Program-made: the position numbers and the translations under genes
Part shown: positions 17,220 through 27,225 of the stretch, one piece after another
Numbering within the stretch: position 1 is the stretch's first letter
Layout of the letters: every line of letters begins with the position of its first letter
DNA from: Streptomyces formicae
Lineage (GTDB): Bacteria > Actinomycetota > Actinomycetes > Streptomycetales > Streptomycetaceae
Length of the DNA stretch: 64,000 nt
Reading direction: 5' to 3'
Assembly: GCF_002556545.1 (NCBI RefSeq)
Contig: NZ_CP022685.1
Span: forward strand, 5,620,001-5,684,000
The notes under the pieces: model-generated
What the model was told of the DNA's origin: nothing
What the model saw: the letters and a program-made list of their open reading frames with translations, nothing else
The model's database searches: none

Positions 17220-17528
17220 GTGACGACCGCAAGCTCCAAGGTTGCCATCAAGCCGCTCGAGGACCGCATCGTGGTCCAGCCGCTCGACGCCGAGCAGACC
17301 ACGGCCTCCGGCCTGGTCATTCCGGACACCGCCAAGGAGAAGCCCCAGGAGGGCGTCGTCCTGGCCGTGGGCCCGGGCCGCTTCGAGAACGGCGAGCGCC
17401 TGCCGCTCGACGTGAAGACCGGCGACATCGTGCTGTACAGCAAGTACGGCGGCACCGAGGTGAAGTACAACGGCGAGGAGTACCTCGTCCTCTCGGCTCG
17501 CGACGTGCTCGCGATCGTCGAGAAGTAG
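17220..17528 (+). CDS. groES: Co-chaperonin GroES
   Basis: The lid of the GroEL cage. 102 residues from GTG 17220 with [20 protein letters not shown], the mobile-loop region [20 protein letters not shown], and [33 protein letters not shown] precedes the start. groEL1 follows 144 bases downstream in what should be one heat-inducible operon under the two CIRCE sites. Confidence 0.97.
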   Translation: MTTASSKVAIKPLEDRIVVQPLDAEQTTASGLVIPDTAKEKPQEGVVLAVGPGRFENGERLPLDVKTGDIVLYSKYGGTEVKYNGEEYLVLSARDVLAIVEK

Positions 17529-17663
17529 TTCACCCCGAAGCAGAAGCATTGCTTTGAGCTGCGCCCCTGGTCACCCCGCTGATGCCGGGCGGCGAGGGGC
17601 GTAGTTCGTTGCTGAACGTTCCGGGGGAGCCCCCCGGACCCCCTGAGTTTTCGAGAGGGCTGA

Positions 17664-19301
<1,638 letters not shown>

Positions 19302-19330
19302 CCCGCCTGACGCTGGCGCGTAGCTGAACT

Positions 19331-19367
19331 GAGGCCCGGTGCCCCCTGCTTGGGGGCGCCGGGCCTC
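19331..19367 (+). terminator. Terminator after groEL1
   Basis: A 16-bp stem (one G-T pair) with a five-base loop: GAGGCCCGG and GCCCCC pair with GGGGGC and CCGGGCCTC. It lies 30 bases after the groEL1 stop. No long T run follows, as is usual at this GC content. Confidence 0.85.
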
Positions 19368-19383
19368 GGTATTTACGGATGCT

Positions 19384-19557
19384 CGTCTGCCGGGTTGCTC
19401 GCCGTCGCCGACCGCGGATCGTGGTCCGTCCTCGCGCAGTTCCCCGCGCCCCTTACGGGGCGCCCCGTCCGGGAGACGCGCGTTTAGGGGCGCGGGGAAC
19501 TGCGCGATCGGCCACGACGAAACCCGCGGTCGGCGACGGACAGCAACCCGGCAGACG
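19384..19557. repeat. Large imperfect inverted repeat, arms of about 70 bp
   Basis: The left arm (19384-19453) and the reverse complement of the right arm (19485-19557) share CGTCTGCCGGGTTGCT, then CCGTCGCCGACCGCGG, then CGCGCAGTTCCCCGCGCCCC, with only short mismatched stretches between. The loop is about 30 bases. The inner part is the same CGCGCAGTTCCCCGCGCC element found at 14355 and 44800. It lies between converging groEL1 and the SDR gene, so it may end transcription from both sides. Confidence 0.85.
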
Positions 19558-19581
19558 CACCCCCGAAACGCCCTCGCAGAC

Positions 19582-20355
19582 CTACCGAGGCCCGTACTTG
19601 CGCCCAGTGCGCGACGTCACCCCACCGAGCAACGACCTCGGCGTCACCTTCGCGATGCCCATCAGCGCCTTGTAGCGCGGGTCGGGGATGGACAGGGACT
19701 TGCCACGGGCGAGGTCGGCGAGGGCCGCGGCGACCAGTTTGTCCGCGTCGAGCCACATCCAGTTCGGGATGTTGGACGTGCCCATCCCGGCGCGCTCGTG
19801 GAACTCGGTCCGCACCAGCCCGGGGCACAGCGCCATCAGCCGCACCCCCGACCCCGTCAGGTCCTTCGCCGCGCCCTGGGTGAACTGCACGACCCACGCC
19901 TTGGACGCGCCGTACGTGCCGCGCGGCACGAACGCCGCCACCGAGGCGACGTTCACCACCCCGCCCCTGCCGCGCTTGCGCATCGACTCCACCGCCGACG
20001 ACGTCAGCCGCAGCACCGCCTCGCAGTGCACCTTGAGCATGGTCAGCTCGTCGCTCATCGGGACGTCCAGGTACTTGCCCTTGTTGCCGAAACCGGCATT
20101 GTTGATCAGCAGGTCGACGGGTTCCCTGGGGCGTGAGAGACGCTCCTCGACGGTCTCGATGCCCTTGTCCGTGGCGAGGTCCGCGGTCAGCACCTCCGCC
20201 TCGATGCCGTGCCGGTCGTGCAGCTCGGTCGCCTGCTCCCGCAGCCGCTTGGTGTCGCGTGCCACCAGGACGAGGTTGTGCCCGTCAGCCGCGAGCCGCC
20301 GCGCGAAGGCGGCGCCGATACCGGCGGTCGATCCCGTAATCAGAGCCGTAGTCAT
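19582..20355 (-). CDS. Short-chain dehydrogenase/reductase
   Basis: A 257-residue classical SDR: cofactor motif TGSTAGIGAAFARRLAADG at the N-terminus, NNAGF (NNAG motif), and the catalytic Ser-Tyr-Lys as NVASVAAF and TYGASKAW. Helix-rich C-terminus ends TSRTGRKYGPR. An Arg after the first beta-strand (VARDTKRL) suggests NADP preference. Substrate unknown. The ATG is at 20353-20355. It precedes nothing else on its strand before the inverted repeat. Confidence 0.9.
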   Translation of the reverse strand: MTTALITGSTAGIGAAFARRLAADGHNLVLVARDTKRLREQATELHDRHGIEAEVLTADLATDKGIETVEERLSRPREPVDLLINNAGFGNKGKYLDVPMSDELTMLKVHCEAVLRLTSSAVESMRKRGRGGVVNVASVAAFVPRGTYGASKAWVVQFTQGAAKDLTGSGVRLMALCPGLVRTEFHERAGMGTSNIPNWMWLDADKLVAAALADLARGKSLSIPDPRYKALMGIAKVTPRSLLGGVTSRTGRKYGPR

Positions 20356-20388
20356 GGCCCAAGGCTAGTGATCCCGAGGACCGCGACG

Positions 20389-21066
20389 TCACGCGTCCGG
20401 TGCGCCGTACTTCTCGACGTACTCGCGCGCGTTCGCCACCGTCTCGGGGTGCAGCGCGTCTCCGGCCGCGAGCATCCGCGGCAGCAGCGACCGCTCCGTC
20501 GTGACGGCACGGAAGTGCAGGGCGACGGTGACGTCGTGCGCGGGCCGGTGCGCGATCTCGACCGGGTCGCCCGCCCGGATCTCGCCCGGCTCGATCACCC
20601 GCAGATACGCCCCGGGCACACCGTGCTGGGTGAACCGCTTCACCCACCCCTTCTCGTTCAGGTGCCCCTGGAACGTACGGCAGGGAATGCGGCTGCCCGA
20701 CACTTCGAGCAGCGGCCCCGAGCCGATCCGCCAGCGCTCGCCGATCCGCGCGCCGCTCACGTCGATCCCGGACGTCGTGAGGTTCTCGCCGAAGCCGCCG
20801 TTGGCCAGCGGGCGCCCGAGGAGGTCCTGCCAGACGTCGAGGTCCTCGCGCGCGAAGACGTACACCGCCTGGTCGTGCCCGCCGTGGTGGCGCAGGTTGC
20901 CGATCTCGTCGCCCGCGAGGCCGCTGCCGCCGACGCCCTTCACCCCCGGCGCCGTCACCAGGACGGCGTCGTCCGTCGGTTGCTTGTCGATGCCGGTGAG
21001 GCCGTCGGAGGAATCGGTGTACTCGACGGCCGTGCGGCGGCCCAGGTTTACGGAGAGCAGCTTCAT
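20389..21066 (-). CDS. MOSC domain protein
   Basis: A 225-residue MOSC (molybdenum cofactor sulfurase C-terminal) domain protein of YiiM type. Motifs include GDEIGNLRHHGGHDQAVYVF, FGENLTTSGIDVSGARIGER and SGSRIPCRTFQGHL with the conserved cysteine. Members handle sulfur or reduce N-hydroxylated compounds. The ATG is at 21064-21066, although the frame stays open to 22020. It is divergent from a LysR gene and has the SDR gene 34 bases downstream, so the SDR and MOSC genes may form a LysR-controlled unit. Confidence 0.88.
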   Translation of the reverse strand: MKLLSVNLGRRTAVEYTDSSDGLTGIDKQPTDDAVLVTAPGVKGVGGSGLAGDEIGNLRHHGGHDQAVYVFAREDLDVWQDLLGRPLANGGFGENLTTSGIDVSGARIGERWRIGSGPLLEVSGSRIPCRTFQGHLNEKGWVKRFTQHGVPGAYLRVIEPGEIRAGDPVEIAHRPAHDVTVALHFRAVTTERSLLPRMLAAGDALHPETVANAREYVEKYGAPDA

Positions 21067-21147
21067 GACAGGCAGGCTAGGCGAGGCCGCCCCAAAGTCG
21101 CGATGCAATATTTCGCGACAAGTCCAAGCGTCGCTTATGCTCGAAGC

Positions 21148-22044
21148 ATGATCGAGGCCCGTCATCTCCGTGTCCTGCGAGCCGTGTCCGCCACCGGCTC
21201 CTTCTCGGCGGCGGCGCGCGAGCTCGGCTGCACCCAGCCGGCCGTGAGCCAGCAGATGAAGGCACTCGAATCCTCGGCGGGCACCCCGCTCCTCATCCGC
21301 ACCGGCCGCGAGATGCGTCTGACGCAGGCCGGAGAAGCCCTGGTCAGGCATGCCACGGGCATCCTCGCCGGGCTCACCGCCGCGGAGGAGGAGGTCGCCG
21401 CCATCGCGGGCCTGCGCGCGGGCCGGGTCCGGCTCGTCTCCTTCCCCAGCGGCAGTTCCACGCTCGTGCCGGGCGCCCTCGCCGCCCTGCGCGCCGCTCA
21501 CCCGGGCACCCGCGTCTCCCTCGTGGAGGCCGAGCCGCCGCGCTCCGTGGAGATGCTGCGCGAGGGCGACTGCGACGTGGCCCTCGCCTTCCGGTACGAG
21601 GGGGCGACCGCCGCCGAGGAGTGGGACGACCTCGTCGTACGACCGCTGCTCGCGGACCGGCTCGTCGGGCTCGTGCCCGAGGGGCACCGACTCGCCGCCG
21701 CCGCGTCGGTCACCATCGGTGAGTTCGCCGACGAGTCGTGGATCGCGGGCTGTCCGCGCTGCCGCAGGCAGTTGGTGGAGGTCTGCGAGGGTGCGGGCTT
21801 CGTGCCCCGCATCGACTTCGCGACCGACGACTACCCGGCCGTGATCGGCCTGGTCGGCGCGGGCCTCGGGGTCGCGGTGCTGCCCGAGCTCGCCATCGAG
21901 TCGGTGCGCCCCAAGGGTGCCCGCACCGTGACGGTCGAGCCGGCCGTGCAGCGCGAGATCGTCGCGCTCACGCTGCCTGATCTGGCCCAGGTGCCGGCCG
22001 TCGCCGCCACTCTGGACCACCTGGCGCGGGCTGCCGCCCGCTGA
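21148..22044 (+). CDS. LysR family transcriptional regulator
   Basis: 298 residues from ATG 21148. The winged helix-turn-helix is at residues 1-60 (RHLRVLRAVSATGSFSAAAR, CTQPAVSQQMKALESSAGTP), and a LysR substrate-binding domain follows, with VRLVSFPSGSSTLVPGALAA and GLVGAGLGVAVLPELAIESV. It is transcribed away from the MOSC gene with 81 bases between starts; that spacer holds an AT-richer stretch (CAATATTTCGCGACAAG), a plausible LysR operator. The effector is unknown. The likely targets are itself and the MOSC/SDR pair. Confidence 0.9.
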   Translation: MIEARHLRVLRAVSATGSFSAAARELGCTQPAVSQQMKALESSAGTPLLIRTGREMRLTQAGEALVRHATGILAGLTAAEEEVAAIAGLRAGRVRLVSFPSGSSTLVPGALAALRAAHPGTRVSLVEAEPPRSVEMLREGDCDVALAFRYEGATAAEEWDDLVVRPLLADRLVGLVPEGHRLAAAASVTIGEFADESWIAGCPRCRRQLVEVCEGAGFVPRIDFATDDYPAVIGLVGAGLGVAVLPELAIESVRPKGARTVTVEPAVQREIVALTLPDLAQVPAVAATLDHLARAAAR

Positions 22045-22105
22045 TCTTCCGTACGTACGCGGACATGGTCGTGCCCTGCCCGTACGCGCTAGGGGAAACG
22101 TTCCT

Positions 22106-22429
22106 TCAGTGGTGTGACGCGGCCGCCGCGGCCGACGCCGTGACGAGGCGGTTGCGGGCGCGCCCCATGAGCTCCTCGCGCTCGTCCTCGGTCAGTCCGC
22201 CCCACACGCCGTAGGGCTCGCGCACCGCGAGTGCGTGCGCGGCGCACTCCGCGCGCACCGGGCATCGCATGCAGACCTCCTTGGCGGAGTTCTCGCGTGC
22301 GCTGCGCGCCGCGCCCCGCTCGCCCTCCGGGTGGAAGAAGAGCGAGCTGTCGACCCCGCGGCAGGCCGCGAGGAGCTGCCAGTCCCACAGATCTGCGTTC
22401 GGTCCGGGAAGGCGGGAGAAATCTGCCAT
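22106..22429 (-). CDS. whiD: WhiB-family iron-sulfur developmental regulator WhiD
   Basis: 107 residues from ATG 22427-22429, preceded by GGGGACCAGC. The open frame extends 18 codons further up, but MADFSRLPGPNADLWDWQLL is the family start. The four cluster-binding cysteines are Cys23 (AACRG), Cys53 and Cys56 (EVCMRCP) and Cys62. The WhiB turn GVWGGLTEDEREEL follows, then a basic region ARNRLV. WhiD carries a [4Fe-4S] cluster and is needed for mature spores in Streptomyces. It is divergent from bldM. Family membership is certain. The WhiD assignment rests on sequence and position next to bldM. Confidence 0.93.
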   Translation of the reverse strand: MADFSRLPGPNADLWDWQLLAACRGVDSSLFFHPEGERGAARSARENSAKEVCMRCPVRAECAAHALAVREPYGVWGGLTEDEREELMGRARNRLVTASAAAAASHH

Positions 22430-22658
22430 TGCTGGTCCCCTTGAAGCCGTTCTGACGCGGATACGGTGCCCATGACCGTACATCTACTGTCTAAGGAGAT
22501 GAAAATATGACTCATTGCGAATCTAGCCATAGACACCAGGAAAAGGGAAGAAAAGGCGCTAAATGGGGCATAGCTTGTGATGAAAGGTTGAGGGTCTCTT
22601 GCGCTGTCTGCGCTGTGTCCGCGCCCTCACGTAGAGTGCCGAAGGTGGCCGATCGCCC
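22430..22658. promoter_or_regulatory. Divergent whiD upstream region
   Basis: This holds the whiD promoter side of the 389-base whiD-bldM spacer. A stretch from about 22480 to 22600 is markedly AT-rich for this genome (CTAAGGAGATGAAAATATGA, GGAAAAGGGAAGAAAAGG). I cannot pick a single whiD promoter by eye. No open frame here has a convincing start on either strand. Confidence 0.5.
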
Positions 22659-22686
22659 CGTAACTCTTTCGGGTGACCGTCGTTGA
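22659..22686 (+). promoter_or_regulatory. sigma-BldN promoter of bldM
   Basis: CGTAAC at 22659-22664, exactly 16 bases, then CGTTGA at 22681-22686. This matches, as I recall it, the sequence recognised by the developmental ECF sigma factor BldN at the known bldM promoter of S. coelicolor. The ATG of bldM is 133 bases downstream, leaving a long leader or room for a second promoter. Confidence 0.85.
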
Positions 22687-22818
22687 GAGTGCGAGGCGGT
22701 TGAAAGAACAAGCGCTCGGGCAGGTGTCCGAGAGCGTCAACCGCACAGGTGACGAATATGTACCAGCCTGGAGGCTCAAGGTGACGCGCAGCAGCTGTGA
22801 GAGCCGCGGAGGACAGTC

Positions 22819-23430
22819 ATGACATCCGTCCTCGTCTGCGACGACTCCCCGCTTGCCCGAGAGGCGCTCCGCCGCGCGGTCGCGACCGTGCCCGGTGTCG
22901 AGCGTGTGACGACGGCAGCCAACGGCGAGGAAGTCCTCCGCCGCTGGGGTGCCGACCGCTCGGACCTGATTCTGATGGACGTACGCATGCCCGGTCTGGG
23001 CGGCGTGGAGACCGTCCGGCGGCTGCTGTCCGCCGACCCCGGTGCGCGCATCATCATGCTCACCGTCGCCGAGGACCTGGACGGGGTCGCGCTCGCGGTC
23101 GCCGCCGGTGCCCGCGGCTATCTACACAAGGACGCCTCGCGCGCCGAACTGCGGGCGACGGTGACCCAGGCGCTCGCCGATCCGACCTGGCGGCTCGCCC
23201 CGCGCAGACTGCGCTCGGCCGAGATGGGCGCCGCGCCCACGCTCACCGCGCGCGAGATCCAGGTGCTCGAAGGCATGAGCCACGGCCGCTCCAACGCGGA
23301 GATCGGGCGCGAGCTCTTCCTCTCCGAGGACACCGTGAAGACGCACGCGAGGCGGCTCTTCAAGAAGCTCGGCGCCTCGGACCGCGCGCACGCCGTGGCG
23401 CTCGGTTTCCGCTGGGGCCTGGTCCGCTAA
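22819..23430 (+). CDS. bldM: Developmental response regulator BldM
   Basis: 203 residues from ATG 22819 with GGAGGA at 22808-22813. The receiver domain (about 1-120) has Asp8/Asp9 (VCDDSP), Asp54 (LILMDVRMPGLGG) and Lys in YLHKDASR. A LuxR-type helix-turn-helix (about 138-203) contains LTAREIQVLEGMSHGRSNAE and LSEDTVKTHARRLFKKLGA. BldM is an atypical regulator that acts without normal phosphorylation, as a homodimer on early and as a BldM-WhiI heterodimer on late sporulation genes. The sigma-BldN promoter and neighbouring whiD support the assignment. Confidence 0.96.
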   Translation: MTSVLVCDDSPLAREALRRAVATVPGVERVTTAANGEEVLRRWGADRSDLILMDVRMPGLGGVETVRRLLSADPGARIIMLTVAEDLDGVALAVAAGARGYLHKDASRAELRATVTQALADPTWRLAPRRLRSAEMGAAPTLTAREIQVLEGMSHGRSNAEIGRELFLSEDTVKTHARRLFKKLGASDRAHAVALGFRWGLVR

Positions 23431-23696
23431 GTGTGTCGCCGCGGGGGCACGGCGATCCCCGCCCGCCGCGTGGTGGGCGGGGTGACGGATGCTCGTCGCA
23501 CCCCGCGTCGGGAGCGATTGCTGGCGCTTCGCCGCCGATGCCGCATCCTTGAGGTGTGGAGTTCCTCGGGGACGAGTCGATCGAGCGGGAGGGGAGGGCG
23601 CAGGAGATGACTTCCGGCGCGCCTGCTCATAACGCTTCAGTGCACAACTACGGACGCGGTGCCACGGAACAGTCGCCGTCAAGGCACCATGGACCG

Positions 23697-24272
23697 ATGC
23701 GCGATGACAAGACGACGGTGATCGGTGCCCTCGTCCTTCGCGCGGTCGAGGGTGACGAGCAGGCCACGCACGATCTCCTGGCGCACGTGCACCCTCTCGC
23801 GCTGCGTTACTGCCGTACGCGGCTCTCCCGGCTGCCGGGTGACGCGCGGCACTTCGTGGAGGACCTGGCGCAGGAAGTCTGCGTCGCCGTGCTGCTCGCG
23901 CTGCCGCGCTACAAGGACACGGGGCGTCCCTTCGAGGCGTTCGTCTTCGCGATCGCCGCGCACAAGGTGGCCGACCTGCAGCGTGCCGCGATGCGCCATC
24001 CCGGATCGACCGCGGTGCCCTCCGACGAGATGCCGGAGCGGCCCGACGACTCGCTCGGTCCCGAGGAGCGCGCCCTGCTCAGCAGCGACGCGGAGTGGGC
24101 CAAGAAGCTCATGGCCAACCTCCCGGAGAACCAGCGGGAGCTGCTGCTGCTCAGGATCGCCGTCGGGCTCACCGCGGAGGAGACCGGGCAGATGTTGGGG
24201 ATGTCACCCGGGGCGGTCCGCGTGGCCCAGCACCGGGCGCTGAGTCGGCTGCGGGCGCTGGCCGAGCAGTAG
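23697..24272 (+). CDS. shbA: ECF-type RNA polymerase sigma factor, ShbA-like
   Basis: 191 residues from ATG 23697 ([20 protein letters not shown]). Earlier in-frame starts at 23556 (GTG) and 23607 (ATG) lack properly spaced ribosome sites, so the start is uncertain. Region 2 reads [20 protein letters not shown] and [20 protein letters not shown]. Region 4 reads [20 protein letters not shown] and [20 protein letters not shown]. The sigma factor gene directly after bldM is, as I recall, the ShbA type that drives hrdB transcription in S. griseus. The family call is firm; the orthology is from context. Confidence 0.82.
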   Translation: MRDDKTTVIGALVLRAVEGDEQATHDLLAHVHPLALRYCRTRLSRLPGDARHFVEDLAQEVCVAVLLALPRYKDTGRPFEAFVFAIAAHKVADLQRAAMRHPGSTAVPSDEMPERPDDSLGPEERALLSSDAEWAKKLMANLPENQRELLLLRIAVGLTAEETGQMLGMSPGAVRVAQHRALSRLRALAEQ

Positions 24273-24331
24273 CCGCGCCGCATGGGTGTGCGACGTAGGA
24301 ACGTACAAAGCTTGCCGATGATCTTGATCGT

Positions 24332-24357
24332 GGAATGAGACACCCTCGGATCCCGTT
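24332..24357 (+). promoter_or_regulatory. Candidate sigma-R promoter before guaB
   Basis: GGAAT at 24332-24336, exactly 18 bases, then GTT at 24355-24357: the consensus read by the thiol-oxidative-stress sigma factor SigR. Start would be near 24365, about 37 bases before the guaB ATG. IMP dehydrogenase genes have, to my recollection, been listed in the SigR regulon of S. coelicolor. Confidence 0.6.
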
Positions 24358-24359
24358 AG

Positions 24360-25910
<1,551 letters not shown>

Positions 25911-25930
25911 CCTCCCGGCTCCACGCGCGC

Positions 25931-25972
25931 GTGGAAGGGGCGGCCCCGGTCATCCGGGGCCGCCCCTTCCAC
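25931..25972 (+). terminator. Terminator between guaB and guaB3
   Basis: A perfect 19-bp stem (GTGGAAGGGGCGGCCCCGG with its complement) and a four-base TCAT loop, 20 bases after the guaB stop. It separates guaB from the next gene on the same strand, so guaB3 probably has its own promoter. Confidence 0.9.
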
Positions 25973-26022
25973 GTGTGTCGGGGATACTGGACAGGCAGAC
26001 CAAGAGGGAAAGGCCCCACAAC

Positions 26023-27147
26023 GTGACTGAGATCGAGATCGGGCGCGGCAAGCGCGGCCGCCGCGCGTACGCGTTCGACGACATCGCCGTCGTACCGAGC
26101 CGGCGCACCCGCGACCCGAAGGAGGTCTCGATCGCGTGGCAGATCGACGCCTACCGCTTCGAGCTGCCCTTCCTGGCCGCCCCCATGGACTCGGTCGTCT
26201 CGCCCGCGACCGCCATCCGGATCGGTGAGCTCGGCGGCCTCGGCGTGCTGAACCTCGAGGGCCTGTGGACGCGGCACGAGGACCCGCAGCCGCTGCTCGA
26301 CGAGATCGCCGAGCTGGACGCGGAGAACGCGACCCGTCGGCTCCAGGAGATCTACTCCGCGCCGATCAAGGCCGACCTCATCGGGCAGCGCATCAAGGAG
26401 GTGCGCGACTCCGGTGTCGTCACCGCCGCCGCGCTCTCCCCGCAGCGCACCGCCGAGTTCTCCAAGGCCGTCGTGGACGCGGGCGTCGACATCTTCGTGA
26501 TCCGCGGCACCACGGTCTCCGCCGAGCACGTCTCCGGCGCCGCCGAGCCGCTGAACCTGAAGCAGTTCATCTACGAGCTCGACGTCCCGGTCATCGTCGG
26601 CGGCTGCGCCACGTACACCGCCGCCCTGCACCTGATGCGCACCGGCGCCGCGGGCGTCCTGGTCGGCTTCGGCGGCGGCGCCGCGCACACCACGCGCAAC
26701 GTGCTCGGCATCCAGGTGCCGATGGCCACCGCCGTCGCCGACGTCGCGGCCGCCCGCCGTGACTACATGGACGAGTCCGGCGGCCGTTACGTGCACGTCA
26801 TCGCCGACGGCGGCGTGGGCTGGTCCGGCGACCTGCCCAAGGCCATCGCGTGCGGCGCCGACTCCGTGATGATGGGCTCCCCGCTGGCCCGCGCCACGGA
26901 CGCGCCCGGCAAGGGCCACCACTGGGGCATGGAGGCCGTCCACGAGGACGTGCCGCGCGGCAAGAAGGTCGACCTGGGCACGGTCGGTACGACCGAGGAG
27001 ATCCTCACCGGGCCCTCGCACATCCCGGACGGCTCGATGAACTTCTTCGGAGCGCTGCGCCGCGCGATGGCGACCACGGGCTACAGCGAGCTCAAGGAGT
27101 TCCAGCGCGTCGAGGTGACCGTCGCGGACTCGCAGCACAAGCGGTGA
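26023..27147 (+). CDS. guaB3: GuaB3-type IMP dehydrogenase-related protein
   Basis: 374 residues from GTG 26023: a CBS-less IMPDH/GMPR-family barrel found in actinobacteria and cyanobacteria. Motifs are YAFDDIAVVPSRRTRDPKEV, LAAPMDSVVSPATAIRIGEL, a possible catalytic cysteine Cys195 (VIVGGCATYTAALHL), HVIADGGVGWSGDLPKAIAC and GADSVMMGSPLA. The catalytic-loop context differs from guaB (no GPGSICTT). Cyanobacterial GuaB3 has been reported as a GMP reductase; whether the Streptomyces form reduces GMP or oxidises IMP is unproved. The end of the gene is followed by a terminator. Confidence 0.9.
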   Translation: MTEIEIGRGKRGRRAYAFDDIAVVPSRRTRDPKEVSIAWQIDAYRFELPFLAAPMDSVVSPATAIRIGELGGLGVLNLEGLWTRHEDPQPLLDEIAELDAENATRRLQEIYSAPIKADLIGQRIKEVRDSGVVTAAALSPQRTAEFSKAVVDAGVDIFVIRGTTVSAEHVSGAAEPLNLKQFIYELDVPVIVGGCATYTAALHLMRTGAAGVLVGFGGGAAHTTRNVLGIQVPMATAVADVAAARRDYMDESGGRYVHVIADGGVGWSGDLPKAIACGADSVMMGSPLARATDAPGKGHHWGMEAVHEDVPRGKKVDLGTVGTTEEILTGPSHIPDGSMNFFGALRRAMATTGYSELKEFQRVEVTVADSQHKR

Positions 27148-27183
27148 CGATCTGAGGGTCCGGTTTCTGGACGCGGGTCTACG

Positions 27184-27217
27184 AAGGGCCCCGGTACGCG
27201 TGCGTACCGGGGCCCTT
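27184..27217. terminator. Bidirectional terminator
   Basis: AAGGGCCCCGGTACGC and GCGTACCGGGGCCCTT form a 16-bp perfect palindromic stem with almost no loop, flanked by A and T bases on both sides. It lies between the convergent guaB3 and nucleotide-sugar dehydrogenase genes and can serve both. Confidence 0.85.
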
Positions 27218-27225
27218 TCGCGTCC

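Noticed and set aside
22430..22483. Longer start for WhiD
   Set aside because: The 18 extra codons are not WhiB-like. The ATG at 22427-22429 follows GGGGACCAGC and gives the known family N-terminus with cysteines at 23, 53, 56 and 62.
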